A stretch of 64,000 nucleotides of DNA from Armigeres subalbatus (Eukaryota; Arthropoda; Insecta; Diptera; Culicidae). The DNA is taken from positions 177,022,994 to 177,086,993 of the forward strand of contig NC_085141.1 of assembly GCF_024139115.2 (NCBI RefSeq). Direction: 5' to 3'. The position numbers and the translations under genes were made by a program. Under the pieces are notes generated by a model. The model searched no databases, was not told the origin of the DNA, and saw nothing but the letters and a program-made list of their open reading frames with translations. This document shows positions 34,866 to 45,600 of the stretch, one piece after another. Positions within the stretch are counted from its first letter, which is position 1. Each line of letters opens with the position of its first letter.

Positions 34866-35963
34866 AACCAAGAACAATAAAATCTTTTTCCTTTCTATGC
34901 TACCTTCAAATTTCTTATGATGTACAGACAAAAAAAAAAGAGTTATCGACTCGATAACAAAACACTGCAGCAGTTTTCAAATAGAAAACGAAATACATAT
35001 CTGTTGATACAAAGTGAATATAGTGAAAGTGAATGGAATAGTGAAGTCTTTTAACTTTGTAACATTTTCCCCTAAGGCGCTCAATATTAATTAATAAAAA
35101 AAATAGATTTCCATATAAAAATTGTAAGACAGGGAGTTGCAAGAAGGTTCCGGTTCATTTTAGTTTGTGCCCCTATTAACGTCAAATGTGAATTCTTCCA
35201 TGAAAATTGGATTCACACGATTTTTCAACCTCTCGAGTTTTAGCCTTATGTAGGATTTTTACTTTTTCAGCCTTATGTGGAAGTCCCGCTTATTGGATCT
35301 TATATAATCCCTATATAAAAATCTACCGAAATGGTATGAATAAAGACAAGAGAGCGATATTTTGTTAAACTTATATACTGCCGTGAATCGCATATTTGTA
35401 ACATGTATTTTGAATTCAAGGATCCGTAGGTATATGAGCAGAATGGTGATAGAACCGATATGGTAAAATATGACGAAATGGCAGCATTTTGTTTTTTTTT
35501 TCTTTTTACTTTGGCCGATATGGGATAAGAAAACCTGTGGAATGGAAAAGGTAATAAAAATATTAGCTGTTATTATCCCTACTGCATTTTTGTACCATAT
35601 GCATGCATTATAAATAAGTGATCCTTTTTTAAGCATAAAATAGTATTAGATTGGGGATCAACGATAAATAAGGTTATGTGCATATTTTTAAAAATAATTT
35701 AGTAAACCTTTGGAAGATGTAATATGAAAGATGTAACCCTGCTAATTCCATTCTACCATAAATGCTGTTATATCCAATTTAAAAAGACAACAGCTTATAA
35801 ACTTCTCTCCTAAACAATGGTTTATTGAACATTTTTCGCAAGTACAGGCATAGTTTATCCGGCTTTTCTTTTTTGACGATTTTAAAATTATTCTTTTTAA
35901 AACAAATTGTAACTGTGTCAAGGCAACACACACTGAAGCTAATATAATTAGGCCAGGCATATA
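34866..35963. other. Intergenic, dispersed repeat at 35335-35530
   Basis: No gene is recognised. A block around 35335-35530 begins near GGTATGAATAAA and TACTGCCGTGAATCGCATAT, ends shared with other elements here. It also contains the inverted counterpart of the 30700-30810 repeat. Confidence 0.45.
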
Positions 35964-36373
35964 GGGTTACTGCTCCTGAATTTCATCCCATAGCTCCTAT
36001 GTCCATCCCAGGAAAAACAAAGCAATGAAAAAGAATTTGATTTATTTTAAATATATTGTGATTTTTTCAACAGCAAATTACATGTTAGCAAAAAGAAGCG
36101 AGGTGCTGTATTTCTTTGTTTCACGATCAGATGAATATGTAGGGAAATGTAAAATGGAAAATGTTACGATCTCCATCTCACTGAACATAATATTCATCTC
36201 ATAGCGAAACAAAGAAATACGGCACGCATTCCATCGCTTCTTTTTGTAAACATGCGTGCTCACCGCTGAAAAAAAATCACAAAAATGAGAAACAAATCTA
36301 GTTCCTTTTCATTGATTTGTTTTTGATGAGATGAACATCGAAGCCATGAGATGAAATCCAGGAGCAGTTCCCC
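35964..36373. mobile_element. Palindromic MITE (~410 bp)
   Basis: The left half (CTGCTCCTGAATTTCATCCC ... GTTAGCAAAAAGAAGCGA ... TATTTCTTTGTTTC) is inverted in the right half (GAAACAAAGAAATAC ... TCGCTTCTTTTTGTAAACAT ... ATTTCATCTCATGG... GGAGCAGTTCCCC). No ORF. A half copy lies near 28012-28330. Confidence 0.7.
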
Positions 36374-36482
36374 TTTATGTTCAGTTAAAGTAAGTTAAAC
36401 TTTGATAAATATTCCATGAATTTATTTTCTCGTATCATTCTCAAAACCCGCGTAAAAAACGAATTATCACCAAATCCTGTTT

Positions 36483-36760
36483 AAAACCCTAATTGCTCCA
36501 TCCAGCGGTGTTGGTGCCTTTCTTGTGCAAAAATTACTAAAAAATATGAATGAGTGTTTTCAGCGTGTTTTGCGCATAAAAATAGTGTTTTGACCATAAC
36601 TCCTGATATCATAGTCCGATCTGGTCAATTTTCAATAGCAATAAATAGGACAGGAAACCTCGTCGAATGAAATATGCGAGTAATTCGGACAATGATGAGT
36701 TTTTAAAAGTGTGTTCTACAATATTTGTACACACAAACACACCCACACTTCACCCAATTT
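36483..36760. repeat. Tandem-unit repeat family, diverged third copy
   Basis: AATTGCTCCATCCAGCGGTG, then GCCTTTCTTGTGC, AATAGTGTTTTGACCATAAC, ATAGTCCGATCTGGTCAATT and a short CACACAAACACACCC tract follow the order of copies A and B. Only one unit is present and the right end is missing. It lies just downstream of the Rft1 3' end. Confidence 0.65.
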
Positions 36761-36862
36761 GGAATATTTGTGCAAACACAACTATTTTCGATGTTTGTGC
36801 TAACGTAAGAACGACACTGCAGTAGTGCCTACGATTGAGAAACACTGCCATTAAGAATTTAA

Positions 36863-39800
36863 CTAATTTATTAAATTCGTTTCACTCGTCAAACTTAACT
36901 TTCGTTCCCTGAACTTTGTCATTCCGGCTCGCAGAAGTTCTCGGTTTTCAAAGCTCCATGTAATTAAAGTTAATCCTGTGCACAACGCCCCTACTAGGAT
37001 ATGATAAAAAACCGAACTATCAATAAAATATGACTCACTAATCTTACAAGCAAATCCACCAAGTGCTAACACGGTGAGGAATAGTGGTCCCGGTAGGAAG
37101 CTCATCAACGGGCTCCGCCCAATATCTCTATATTGGTTATGGATGTAGAACAAACTGTAGCTAATGCGAAAACTCATGTTACAGATATTTGCCAGCACAA
37201 ATCCGACTGGACCCAGCCAGTTCGTCAGCTGATAGGATAGTAGAAGGAAGGCTACCGAGAAAAATGCCATATAGTAGTTGTAGGTATCAATCTGTTTGGA
37301 TGTGTTTGTCGCAAACATGTATCCCTCGGTAACACCATTCACAGCCAGAAGCACAATAGCCAGACTGTGCCACCGTAATAATAGCTCCGGAAGACCACCT
37401 TCTACGAAATCGGATCCTCCATACAGCAGGAGCAACGTGCCAGAATAGCTTTGTCCAAATACAAATCCAATGAGTCCGATTGATGTTACCGTTTTACAAA
37501 CATAGGACAACACCTGGCAAGCTTCATTAACTTTTTCGCGATTTTGATCCAAAAGTTTCGCATCTCGAGCTATAGTTTGGGTGAAATAGAAATAGCTGCT
37601 ATCCTCGATTGGCCGAAATATGAATCGAGCTGCTAGGCTGCCCATGTTGTTCACCACGTCGTAAGTAGCCTGCTCACTGAAAGTCAAGACGGGACTGACC
37701 GACATCACGTACTTTTCGCCCTCTGTTAGGACCTGCTTCAGTATACCTTGCTTGGTAAAACTTAGAACCAATATTTGCAGCTCCTTGTTGAATGCAGAGT
37801 TCTGAAGAAAGGAAAAAACAAATAAAAACAAATTAATCCACCAATCAGTGATGGTACTTTTTTTGTTCATTGAATATAAAATACCTAGTAAAAATATCAC
37901 TGTACGGGGACAGATTGGATTATTTTTATTGATACGCTCAAGTAACAAGTAATGCCCCATCATATACGTACACACTCGCGCACACTTAAGAAGTATACTG
38001 CCGTGAATAGCATATCAGTCCCATCTTTGCTGGGTTTCCTATTCATATGGGACAAATATGCGATTCACGGCAGTAGGGGAAAGTGGGGCAAGATGGCCAT
38101 CCTAAGCGGTAACCCTTGTAAAATAGTGACACTCCTTCAAATTCTGCTGATTTGTCCATAAAACACCTTAAAGATGACCCGTCTTTGACATAAGTATCAA
38201 TAAACACTGATTAATAAAGTTTTAGTATCTTATAAACTGGTTTTAAAAAAGGTGTTTTTATGATGCCTATATTTACCATATGGGGCAATATGACCACCCC
38301 CTCGGGGCAAGACGAGCATGAACAAAATACTATATCAAAAGTGTGCTAAATTTATTTAGAATAGGGGACACATTTCTTGCACTTCTTTGGATTATTGGAT
38401 TATATGTACAAATGATGCTTCGTTTAAAAATGTATTTCATGTTGATTTCTTGACAACTGGCACTACGACAATATCAGAATTTGCCTAAAACTAATTTCTA
38501 CTGTTAAAACCATATCCTTTGTTTTAAATCTATATACCTCCATATACCTCCTCTTCTTTTCATATCAACAGAAAATACAATGCTTCCAAATGATATACAA
38601 ATTCAGCTTAATACTATTATTCTTAACTATTATTACTACTTCTATTTACAAACTACAATTATATAATCTGTAACTTTCAATGTGTTGTGTGTCGAGGTGG
38701 GGATAATATAAGAAGAAAACTTCTTCGAAGTGCAGAACGAGAAAGATGGAAATCAAAGGCAGTAGAACATCGATTAAAGATACGACACATGCTTACGAAG
38801 GGTTCATTATGGGCATAATTTGTTCGAGCACCCTGATATAAATAAAGGACCTTGGACGGAGCCCTCGGGTAGGAATATGAATATTTAAATTTGATAACAA
38901 GGTTGGACAGTCAATTCTAGATTGCAAAAGGTCAGAAACAATCAGTGCTTTTGATACTTCACGGCGTGTACTTAAAAGCTCTAAACCTATCAGTCTGCAT
39001 CGTTCTTCGTAATGCGGCAAATTAGTCAGGTCGTTCCAGGAAGGCGACGGAGGGCGAAGCGTACGAATTTGCGCTGGATGGATTCAATACGCGCTATGCT
39101 ATTTTGGTAGTAAGGGGCCCATACAACACACGAATATTCTAACGAAGACCTCACTAACGAGCAATACAACGATTTGAGACAATGAATACTATCAAAATTT
39201 TTTGCTATGCGAAAAATAAAACCTAGTGTTTTTGAAGCCTTTGATGATATGAAAGCTATATGATCCTTAAAAGATAGTTTAGAGTCAAGTAACACACCCA
39301 GGTCCTTAACGACAGATTCTCTCTTTAGACTTGTAGGACCAATTTTATAATTAAAATCCATTAAGGTGCGCTTACGGGAAAATGAGATTATGGAGCATTT
39401 ATCAGCATTAAGAACCATGCGGTTTAACTCGCACCACTCAGTGAAAACTTTAAGTTGAGATTGTAAAAATAATGCATCGTGGATGTTGTTGATGACCCAG
39501 TATAGCTTAAAATCGTCAGCAAAAGAGAGCTTAAAAGATTTTAGTTGCATATTTACATCATTGAGATAAACCAGAAATATCAACGGACCCAAATGACTTC
39601 CTTGTGGTACCCCTGAGGTGACTGGAAAATATAGTGATATGGAATCACCAATCTTAATGGCCATTTCTCGGCCGCATAGGTACGAATCGAGCCAACGAAG
39701 AAGCGATCCAGAAAATCCAAGGCGTTCGAACTTGGCAGTAGCGATTTTATGATTAATTTTATCAAATGCCGCCGAGAAATCAGTATAGATGGAGTCCACT

Positions 39801-42564
39801 TGTTGTCCTTTTTGTAGAGCTTGCATGATGAAAGAAGTGTAGACAATCAGATTGGTGTTTGTTGACCGCTTTGGCATGAACCCATGTTGGTGCTCGGAGA
39901 TAAAATCTTTGCAGTTGTGGAACAAAAAATTGTAAACGACTTTCTCAAACAACTTTGAGATTGCACATAGAGCAGCTATCCCGCGATAATTACTAACTTC
40001 GCGTTTGCTGCCTTTTTTGAAGACAGGGTAGATATACGATTTTTTCCAATGATTAGGAAATATTCCAACTTGTAGCGATTTGTTGAACAGACATGACAAT
40101 GGTATGGAAAGACTACTCGAACATTGTCTCAATACGAATGCTGGGATGCCATCTGGTCCAGAATTAGTTGAACCTTTCATGGAACAACATGTATTAGCTA
40201 TAGTGTGCACATCAATGAATGGATGATCACCTACTGGAGGATGCGGGGGAATGAAGTTGGCGGCTTTGGAAACGTGGCTGACATCAAGTGATTCTTGCAT
40301 AAAGACACTTGAGAAATGGCGTAAGAACAGATCGCAAATTCCTTCTGGAGATGATCGTTCTATGTTACCTCTGAACATAACTGTAGGTAGGCCAGACTCA
40401 TTTCTTTGTTGATTAACGTAGTTCCAAAATCCTTTTGGATTTTGACGAAGTTTCCGTTGAACTTTGCGTTGGTAGGCAGAAAACAGTTTGTTGTTCAGGC
40501 GTTTGTAGCGGACATTCATGGAGTTGTACAGCAGTTTACACCGATGAGTTTTATACTTAGAGTATTTTCGCAAAGCAGATCGTTTTAAACGCCTTAAGCG
40601 CTTCAGATAACTGTTGGTCCACGGTGGATTTAGCGGAGGCTTCCTAGTTCGCTTAGGAACAAATTGGTCGATAGCATATAACACAATATTGGAGAAAACA
40701 ATAACCGATGAATTTAGGTCTTGATCAAATAATTCGGGCCAGTTAATATTGGAGAGAAAGTTGTTCATAGCAGAATAATCGCCGTTCCTGAATTCATAAT
40801 AAACTGCTTCGACACTGTCATTGAATACACATGGAGAAATGCTGTTTACTTCGACTAAGAGCGGCATATGGTGAATCGATGATCTTACAAGAGGAGAAGG
40901 TGCCTCGGTCAATGAGTAGTGTATATCACCATCAATGCTACCAAAACAAAGGTCAAGCATCCGACCGTTATTGTTATGAACGAAATTCAATTGAGACACG
41001 CGTGCTACATTATAACTATCTAAAAGCGTAGCAACAGTTGCACCAATTGATGAGTGTGTAGCGTCAGGGTAGAGATAATTCGATGGGCTTTGTCTCCATT
41101 TGATGTTAGGTAGGTTGAAGTCGCCGAGAATCAACAGATTATCATCTCTGATTCACGCAGAAACTATTTTGATCATTTTTTAAATGCATTTAAGGGTTGG
41201 GCTACTCTTAATCCTGGAGATGACCTTGTTCCTATACAGTTGGCAATACCGCCCCAGGCCGACGTATATCCAAAGATTTATATCCTATCGAACCTAATTA
41301 CTGTGAGTCTCCTCAAATTATTATTGTATATATGCTATAGTTATATAAAAACTTCGGTAAATATCAATTTGTCCTGAAAAATGAGTAATTTAGGCTTCAA
41401 TTGTTAAATTATGTAACTAGAAAATCATAAGAAAATTCGAATTTCAACTAAACCATCTTCAAATCAATATTACAAGAACAAGTGAAGTTGTCAAAGTGCA
41501 TTTTTCAGTTGTATAGCCCTTTTACATGATTGTGAACCATCCCTTGTAATAATAATGTGAATATAATGCTCACTTAAGGCATAATTAACGTTGGCTGTCT
41601 TGCCCCATATGGCCATCTTACCCCACTTTCCCCTATAAGCTATTATAGAACCCATAACTGACTTACCGAATTAGGTAAAACTCCGGGCAGCAATTCCTTA
41701 ACAGACGAAAACGGGAAGTCTTCCATATTTTCGTAATAGTTCCCGAATGTTTTCCGCAATTCGTATTTGTCATCTACACGTTTCATTTCGTTCCGATATT
41801 GCTTCAGTCGTGGTATGTACAAATGGAAAAATGCATAGTTCCCCACTATGATCGTTATGGCGCTGATGATTTGTGCTATTCCAAACGCATAAATTGTAAT
41901 TCCTTTGTTAAACAAAACCAGCACTATGAATACAAACGACCGAATGAAAATATGACCGGTGTCCATCACCACCTTCAGCTTCACGAAGCAAAACACCTGA
42001 GATACAAATATAGGAGCCTCGGCAGTCAGTTCAATGATGCAAGCGAAAGCAATAGCAAAACACCCAAAGCGATACTGCACGTAGTAGTGTTCATCCACAG
42101 CTGATAACCAATTCAACCAAATGTAGAGACAAGGCATCGACAGGAAGAAGCATATCGGAACCCTGCAACGTCATAAATTAACAAGAATTGAGCAGAAATA
42201 GTCCACAGTAGAGAAGCACCCGATACATACGTAATCCACAACTGGTTCACCAATTGGGCCCATGTACAGAGTTTGTTGTGCCGGGAGCTCAGAGCAGCCC
42301 GAGTTATAGCCTCTTTGGACAGGAAGAGTAACGTACTCTCCAGCAGGAGCAATCGCACATTGGTGATCCCCAGCACATCTCGGCCGACACTTCTCACGAT
42401 GAAAGCATTGATTGCAAACGTAATGCACCGGCAGAATATCTGGAAATTTTAAAGCATACATTTGTCAAGCTCTGTAAATAATGATGATCTAACTGAGGAC
42501 TCACCTGAAATACAATGCTGAAGGACGCATTTTTCAGGCTACTTGCTAGTACATTCCTTCCCAT
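36863..42564 (-). CDS. Rft1: RFT1 homologue (ER N-glycosylation), four exons
   Basis: Multi-pass ER membrane protein needed for N-glycan assembly. It was proposed to flip Man5GlcNAc2-PP-dolichol, a direct role that is debated. Coding exons on the minus strand: 42505-42564 (MGRNVLASSLKNASFSIVFQ), 42231-42439, 41667-42162 and 36863-37801. All introns are GT-AG and every junction keeps frame, giving 567 aa (human RFT1 is 541 aa). Family signatures include CRCITFAINAFIVR, NVRLLLLESTLLFLSKEA, CFVKLKVVMDTG and KQGILKQVLTEGEKYVM; many hydrophobic segments fit a MOP/polysaccharide-exporter-type fold. Introns 1 and 2 are 65 and 68 bp; intron 3 is 3,865 bp and filled with transposons. The end is TAG at 36863-36865. 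No canonical AATAAA was seen just downstream. Confidence 0.95.
37996..38075. mobile_element. 80-bp hairpin MITE (TACTGCCGTG family)
   Basis: TACTGCCGTGAATAGCATAT and the inverted ATATGCGATTCACGGCAGTA enclose a short loop, with GTCCCAT/ATGGGAC inside. Its right TA (38074-38075) is also the left TA of the next element. Same end sequence as the element at 20431-22067. Confidence 0.75.
38640..41145 (-). mobile_element. 5'-truncated CR1/Jockey-group LINE in Rft1 intron 3
   Basis: The element lies on the same strand as Rft1. It keeps the C-terminal half of the endonuclease, a whole reverse transcriptase and the C-terminal region. One frameshift near 39022 moves the last ~75 codons (38793-39020, MPHYEERCRLIGLELLSTRR) to another frame. 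The 5' end is cut within the endonuclease near 41145. The 3' end is approximate. Confidence 0.8.
39026..41134 (-). CDS. LINE ORF2-type protein: partial endonuclease plus reverse transcriptase
   Basis: A 702-residue open frame. It starts inside an endonuclease/exonuclease/phosphatase domain (ILGDFNLPNIKW near residue 2, SSIHHMPLLVEV near residues 84-95) and continues through a basic linker. The reverse transcriptase has KKGSKREVSNYRGIAALCAI, EHQHGFMPKRSTNTNLI, TDFSAAFDKINH, SGVPQGSHLGPLIFL and the catalytic FADDFKLYW (about residues 538-545). The first encoded Met is not the true protein start, because the element is truncated. No stop interrupts 702 codons, which suggests a fairly young insertion. 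The downstream frameshift means it is not fully intact. Confidence 0.85.
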   Translation of the reverse strand: MILGDFNLPNIKWRQSPSNYLYPDATHSSIGATVATLLDSYNVARVSQLNFVHNNNGRMLDLCFGSIDGDIHYSLTEAPSPLVRSSIHHMPLLVEVNSISPCVFNDSVEAVYYEFRNGDYSAMNNFLSNINWPELFDQDLNSSVIVFSNIVLYAIDQFVPKRTRKPPLNPPWTNSYLKRLRRLKRSALRKYSKYKTHRCKLLYNSMNVRYKRLNNKLFSAYQRKVQRKLRQNPKGFWNYVNQQRNESGLPTVMFRGNIERSSPEGICDLFLRHFSSVFMQESLDVSHVSKAANFIPPHPPVGDHPFIDVHTIANTCCSMKGSTNSGPDGIPAFVLRQCSSSLSIPLSCLFNKSLQVGIFPNHWKKSYIYPVFKKGSKREVSNYRGIAALCAISKLFEKVVYNFLFHNCKDFISEHQHGFMPKRSTNTNLIVYTSFIMQALQKGQQVDSIYTDFSAAFDKINHKIATAKFERLGFSGSLLRWLDSYLCGREMAIKIGDSISLYFPVTSGVPQGSHLGPLIFLVYLNDVNMQLKSFKLSFADDFKLYWVINNIHDALFLQSQLKVFTEWCELNRMVLNADKCSIISFSRKRTLMDFNYKIGPTSLKRESVVKDLGVLLDSKLSFKDHIAFISSKASKTLGFIFRIAKNFDSIHCLKSLYCSLVRSSLEYSCVVWAPYYQNSIARIESIQRKFVRFALRRLPGTT
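41150..41640. other. Right arm of the TIR element with an unidentified coding-like patch
   Basis: Between the truncated LINE and the right TIR, the plus strand reads SRRNYFDHFLNAFKGWATLN and PGDDLVPIQLAIPPQADVYP at about 41153-41300, without stops for about 75 codons. I do not recognise it. It could be a remnant of the host element's own transposase. Confidence 0.3.
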
Positions 42565-42967
42565 TTTAAGTTTTGTTATATTAGGCCTTGTGTATTCTGA
42601 CTCGGATAATCCTCACCTATTCAAAGTTCCATCAAGTTTAACATTATACATTAGATTTATATACCACTAGAGATTCCACATTATACTCAATCACAACATT
42701 TTTTCAGGTAAAACTAAAATTGCCTTCTATCTGGTCATATAGTTTTCACTGGACGTTCTCCCATAGATGGGGTATATTTACTATTTTTGTCAAGTATAAC
42801 AGCTGTGAATGCTTATTTGTAAATAAATACGAAACGATGGGAGTGATGTCAAATCTGACAACGTAGGCGATTAAAACGTATTTTAAAGTGTTGCCAAACA
42901 ATACTAGTGAAAAAGCTTGTTTCAGATCGTATAAGGGAAAGTTCGTATTTATTTAAATTAGGCCAAG
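42565..42967. promoter_or_regulatory. Rft1 5' flank
   Basis: The promoter and 5' UTR of Rft1 must lie here on the minus strand. I see no clear TATA box or initiator. A TIR element begins at 42968, so the promoter-proximal region free of transposon is about 400 bp. Confidence 0.35.
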
Positions 42968-44230
42968 TACCGTGATGTGCCCTTATTCCGTTCACCTAAG
43001 ACAATGCACTATGTCTAAAAGCTCTAAAAAATAGCCGTTTAGTATTTTGAAGCTGGAATTTCGCTACATAGTGTCATTTTCTATATACAATTGAAAATAA
43101 AATATGTTGGGATGCATCCATAGACTTAGGCTCCACTAGTGAAAACAAAATTGACCAATTATGTGGTCCTAATTCCAATCATCTGAAATGGCATTGTTCC
43201 TAATTCCGTTCATTCGTGTTCCTAATTCCAATCACCCGAAAAACATTTGATTTCTTGGAGATGCTAATACCAGGCATCATTTTTCTCATAAATCCATCTT
43301 TTCATTTATTATAATATTGCAAATAAAAAGCTTAAAATGTAATTTCCTTCCAAATTTAAAATACAATGAATGATATTTCCTTAGTATAGCCAAGTTGACT
43401 GTTTTTTCGTTTGTTTCACTTACCATTCGAGATATATTCAACATGAACATTGATGCTAGCTGCCCAGTTGCATTGGGTATCACATAAAAGGACAGATACA
43501 ATACCTTATCGGAGTTTTACACTCTTATCCTCAACGTAGTTTTGACTAGAGCCTGGATACTATGCCTTTAATTCTGACCTGAACCTTCCAAAACAACGTC
43601 TCTGTTTGTTTGGAATTGTTCGCACCACTGTTTCGTTCAATTTGAATATTCTTTAAAATTTCGGTTCTTTAAAGTACCGGATAACCCTATTTCTACGAAG
43701 TATTCACGGATTTCGGTAAAACATAACCTTATTTGCAGCTCAGAGAGGGCAGTGTTTTTTTAATAGAAATTCGCCAAGAAATTTCCGGATAAACCTTTAA
43801 ACAAGAACGGATTGTGCTGTTTAAAACTGTCCGTATTCTCCGGAAACCCTTTCTTAACATTGTCCAGCATTCACTTTATAAATCATCATTAAATCATTAA
43901 CTGAAAAAACTGCATTTTCCCGGCACGAGTACTCGAGTAGAGTCGTTAACGGAATTCCTTTCGGTCTGCCTGTTTGCGGGATAGAATTTCAAATGTTCAC
44001 CATTCATATACCTTCACGACGATATACCTTTTCTTGCTAATAGATTATATTCCCAAACACGGATTTTTTGAAATCCATGCTCTAAACCCAATGAACGGAA
44101 TAAGGAACGAGTAGATTTAGATGTACCCTTATTCCGGTCAAGATATTTTTCACTTTTCAGCATTTTCTATCGGGAAAATACAGGCAACAATTTGGTAATA
44201 CGCTATTTACCAGTGCATGATGACGTAGGT

Positions 44231-44464
44231 TGACAGTTCACAGAGCTTGTTTACAGGGACTTAGTCTCTGGAGCAGCTTCCGGAAAAACTGTTTTGCGAA
44301 TAATTAAGAATATTAATGTCTGCTGTGGTGGATTTATGGTAGGAATTAAAGCATATCACTAGAATATTCGGATCAAAATGATTTTGAACGAATATTACGG
44401 AATTTTATTTCCAGCTGATCGATTTTAATTCTAACACACTGTAAACAAGCTCTGTGAACTGTCA
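44231..44464. mobile_element. Nested MITE (TGACAGTTCACAGAGC)
   Basis: TGACAGTTCACAGAGCTTGT is inverted at the right end (ACAAGCTCTGTGAACTGTCA). 234 bp, no ORF. Confidence 0.8.
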
Positions 44465-44598
44465 AATAATTGAGGTTAAGTGAAGATCTTGCATTGGTCT
44501 ATAATGTTATCTGTTTTGTCTTGTTATGCTGCTGTGTTTGAAATCCAGGGCAAATTTCCACTTAAAAATGCTTAAATATTATGACAGACGTTCTTAGC

Positions 44599-45015
44599 AG
44601 AGTCTATTATATAGAGTTACGCAAAGAGGATCTTCTTACACTTATTCTGAATAATCTTCTTGTTATTGTGTTTGCAACTTTCATTTTTGTTCAACCCATA
44701 AAGTGGCTTCACGAGAGTGTTCACTGCTAAAGCTTTTTAATTCGATAACCAAGTCACCCACAGAGTGCAAACACGTGAGTTTCTTGTTGTTACTTTATTG
44801 GGGGGGTCTATTGAAGTTTTTAAAGCTGTTTCTAGAACAAATCTAATACATTTCAATTCATGCGTTTTAATTCGCCATAAAAATCATTAGGCGATAACAA
44901 TACTTCCGCCTTACCAACAAGCATTTGTTTACTTTGCTCGATAGGTAGACGGTTTGACAGTTCAATAGGTAGATTTGGCTTCACTCTTTGCGTAACTCTA
45001 TATATAATAGACTCT
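44599..45015. mobile_element. Nested MITE (AGAGTCTATTATATAG)
   Basis: AGAGTCTATTATATAGAGTT followed by ACGCAAAG at the left is inverted at the right (CTTTGCGT, then AACTCTATATATAATAGACT). 417 bp, no ORF. Confidence 0.8.
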
Positions 45016-45330
45016 GGTTCTTAGCAAGTGGGTTAATGAAAACAGTCAAAATGGCGCTCGTAGTGACGACCAACACATTTTGTTTAAATTTTCACTATTA
45101 ATCGCTAAAAATGACGCTGGTTTTCATTTCATTTCATGTACACATAGCCATAGAAAAGTACAAGAATATTTTTCTGTTGTTTTTAGACAAAAACTCTTTA
45201 TTATTTATCATTTTGTTTTGCGTGAACGGAATTAGGCGCTGACTGGAATAAGGGCACAGCACGGTATTTAATGATAGCAAAAAGTTGGCTTCAAAGAGTT
45301 AACTGTAGTCAATACAGTTCGATTGTTGCT

Positions 45331-45553
45331 CAACCGTCTAAGACGAGTTTAGTACTCTCCATTTAATTCCATTACGTTTTGTTATCTTACGCAGATACGT
45401 ATTTCGACCTCTACTGTGGGGTCGTCTTCAGTGTCTTGTACTCGACTGAACACTGAAGACGACCTCACAGTTGAAGTCGAAATACGTATCTGCGTAAGAT
45501 AACAAAACGTAGTGGAATTAAATGGAGAGTACTAAACTCGTCTTAGACGGTTG
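45331..45553. mobile_element. Near-perfect palindromic MITE
   Basis: CAACCGTCTAAGACGAGTTT at the left is inverted at the right end. The arms run about 105 bp each through TGTTATCTTACGCAGATACG and CGTCTTCAGTGT with few mismatches and a very small loop. Confidence 0.85.
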
Positions 45554-45600
45554 AATACATTCCACTAAAAAGAGCTTAAAATATTTTTTCCGATTGTTGC

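Larger units (their letters stand above)
38074..41635. mobile_element. TIR element inside Rft1 intron 3 (TAGGGGAAAG ends)
   Basis: TAGGGGAAAGTGGGGCAAGA, then TGGCCAT, at 38074 is matched in inverted form up to 41635 (ATGGCCATCTTACCCCACTT, then TCCCCTA). TA is present at both ends. The element is 3.56 kb, with a LINE occupying most of it. The GGGGCAATATGACC word near 38283 repeats the terminal motif. Confidence 0.75.
42968..45266. mobile_element. TIR element (TACCGTGMTGTGCCC ends)
   Basis: TACCGTGATGTGCCCTTATT at the left is inverted at the right (AATAAGGGCACAGCACGGTA). Multiple internal CCTAATTCCGTTCA/CCTAATTCCAATCA words form subterminal repeats. 2.3 kb, no transposase. Two further MITEs are nested inside. 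Confidence 0.65.

Noticed and set aside
34133..34867. 244-codon minus-strand open frame rich in Phe, Ser and Leu
   Set aside because: It is produced by the purine-rich GAA/GGAA tract; no complexity or domain, and it extends across a SINE and a repeat end.
41643..42461. Overlapping frames around Rft1 exons 2 and 3 as separate genes
   Set aside because: They are out-of-frame shadows or intron read-through of the Rft1 exons.
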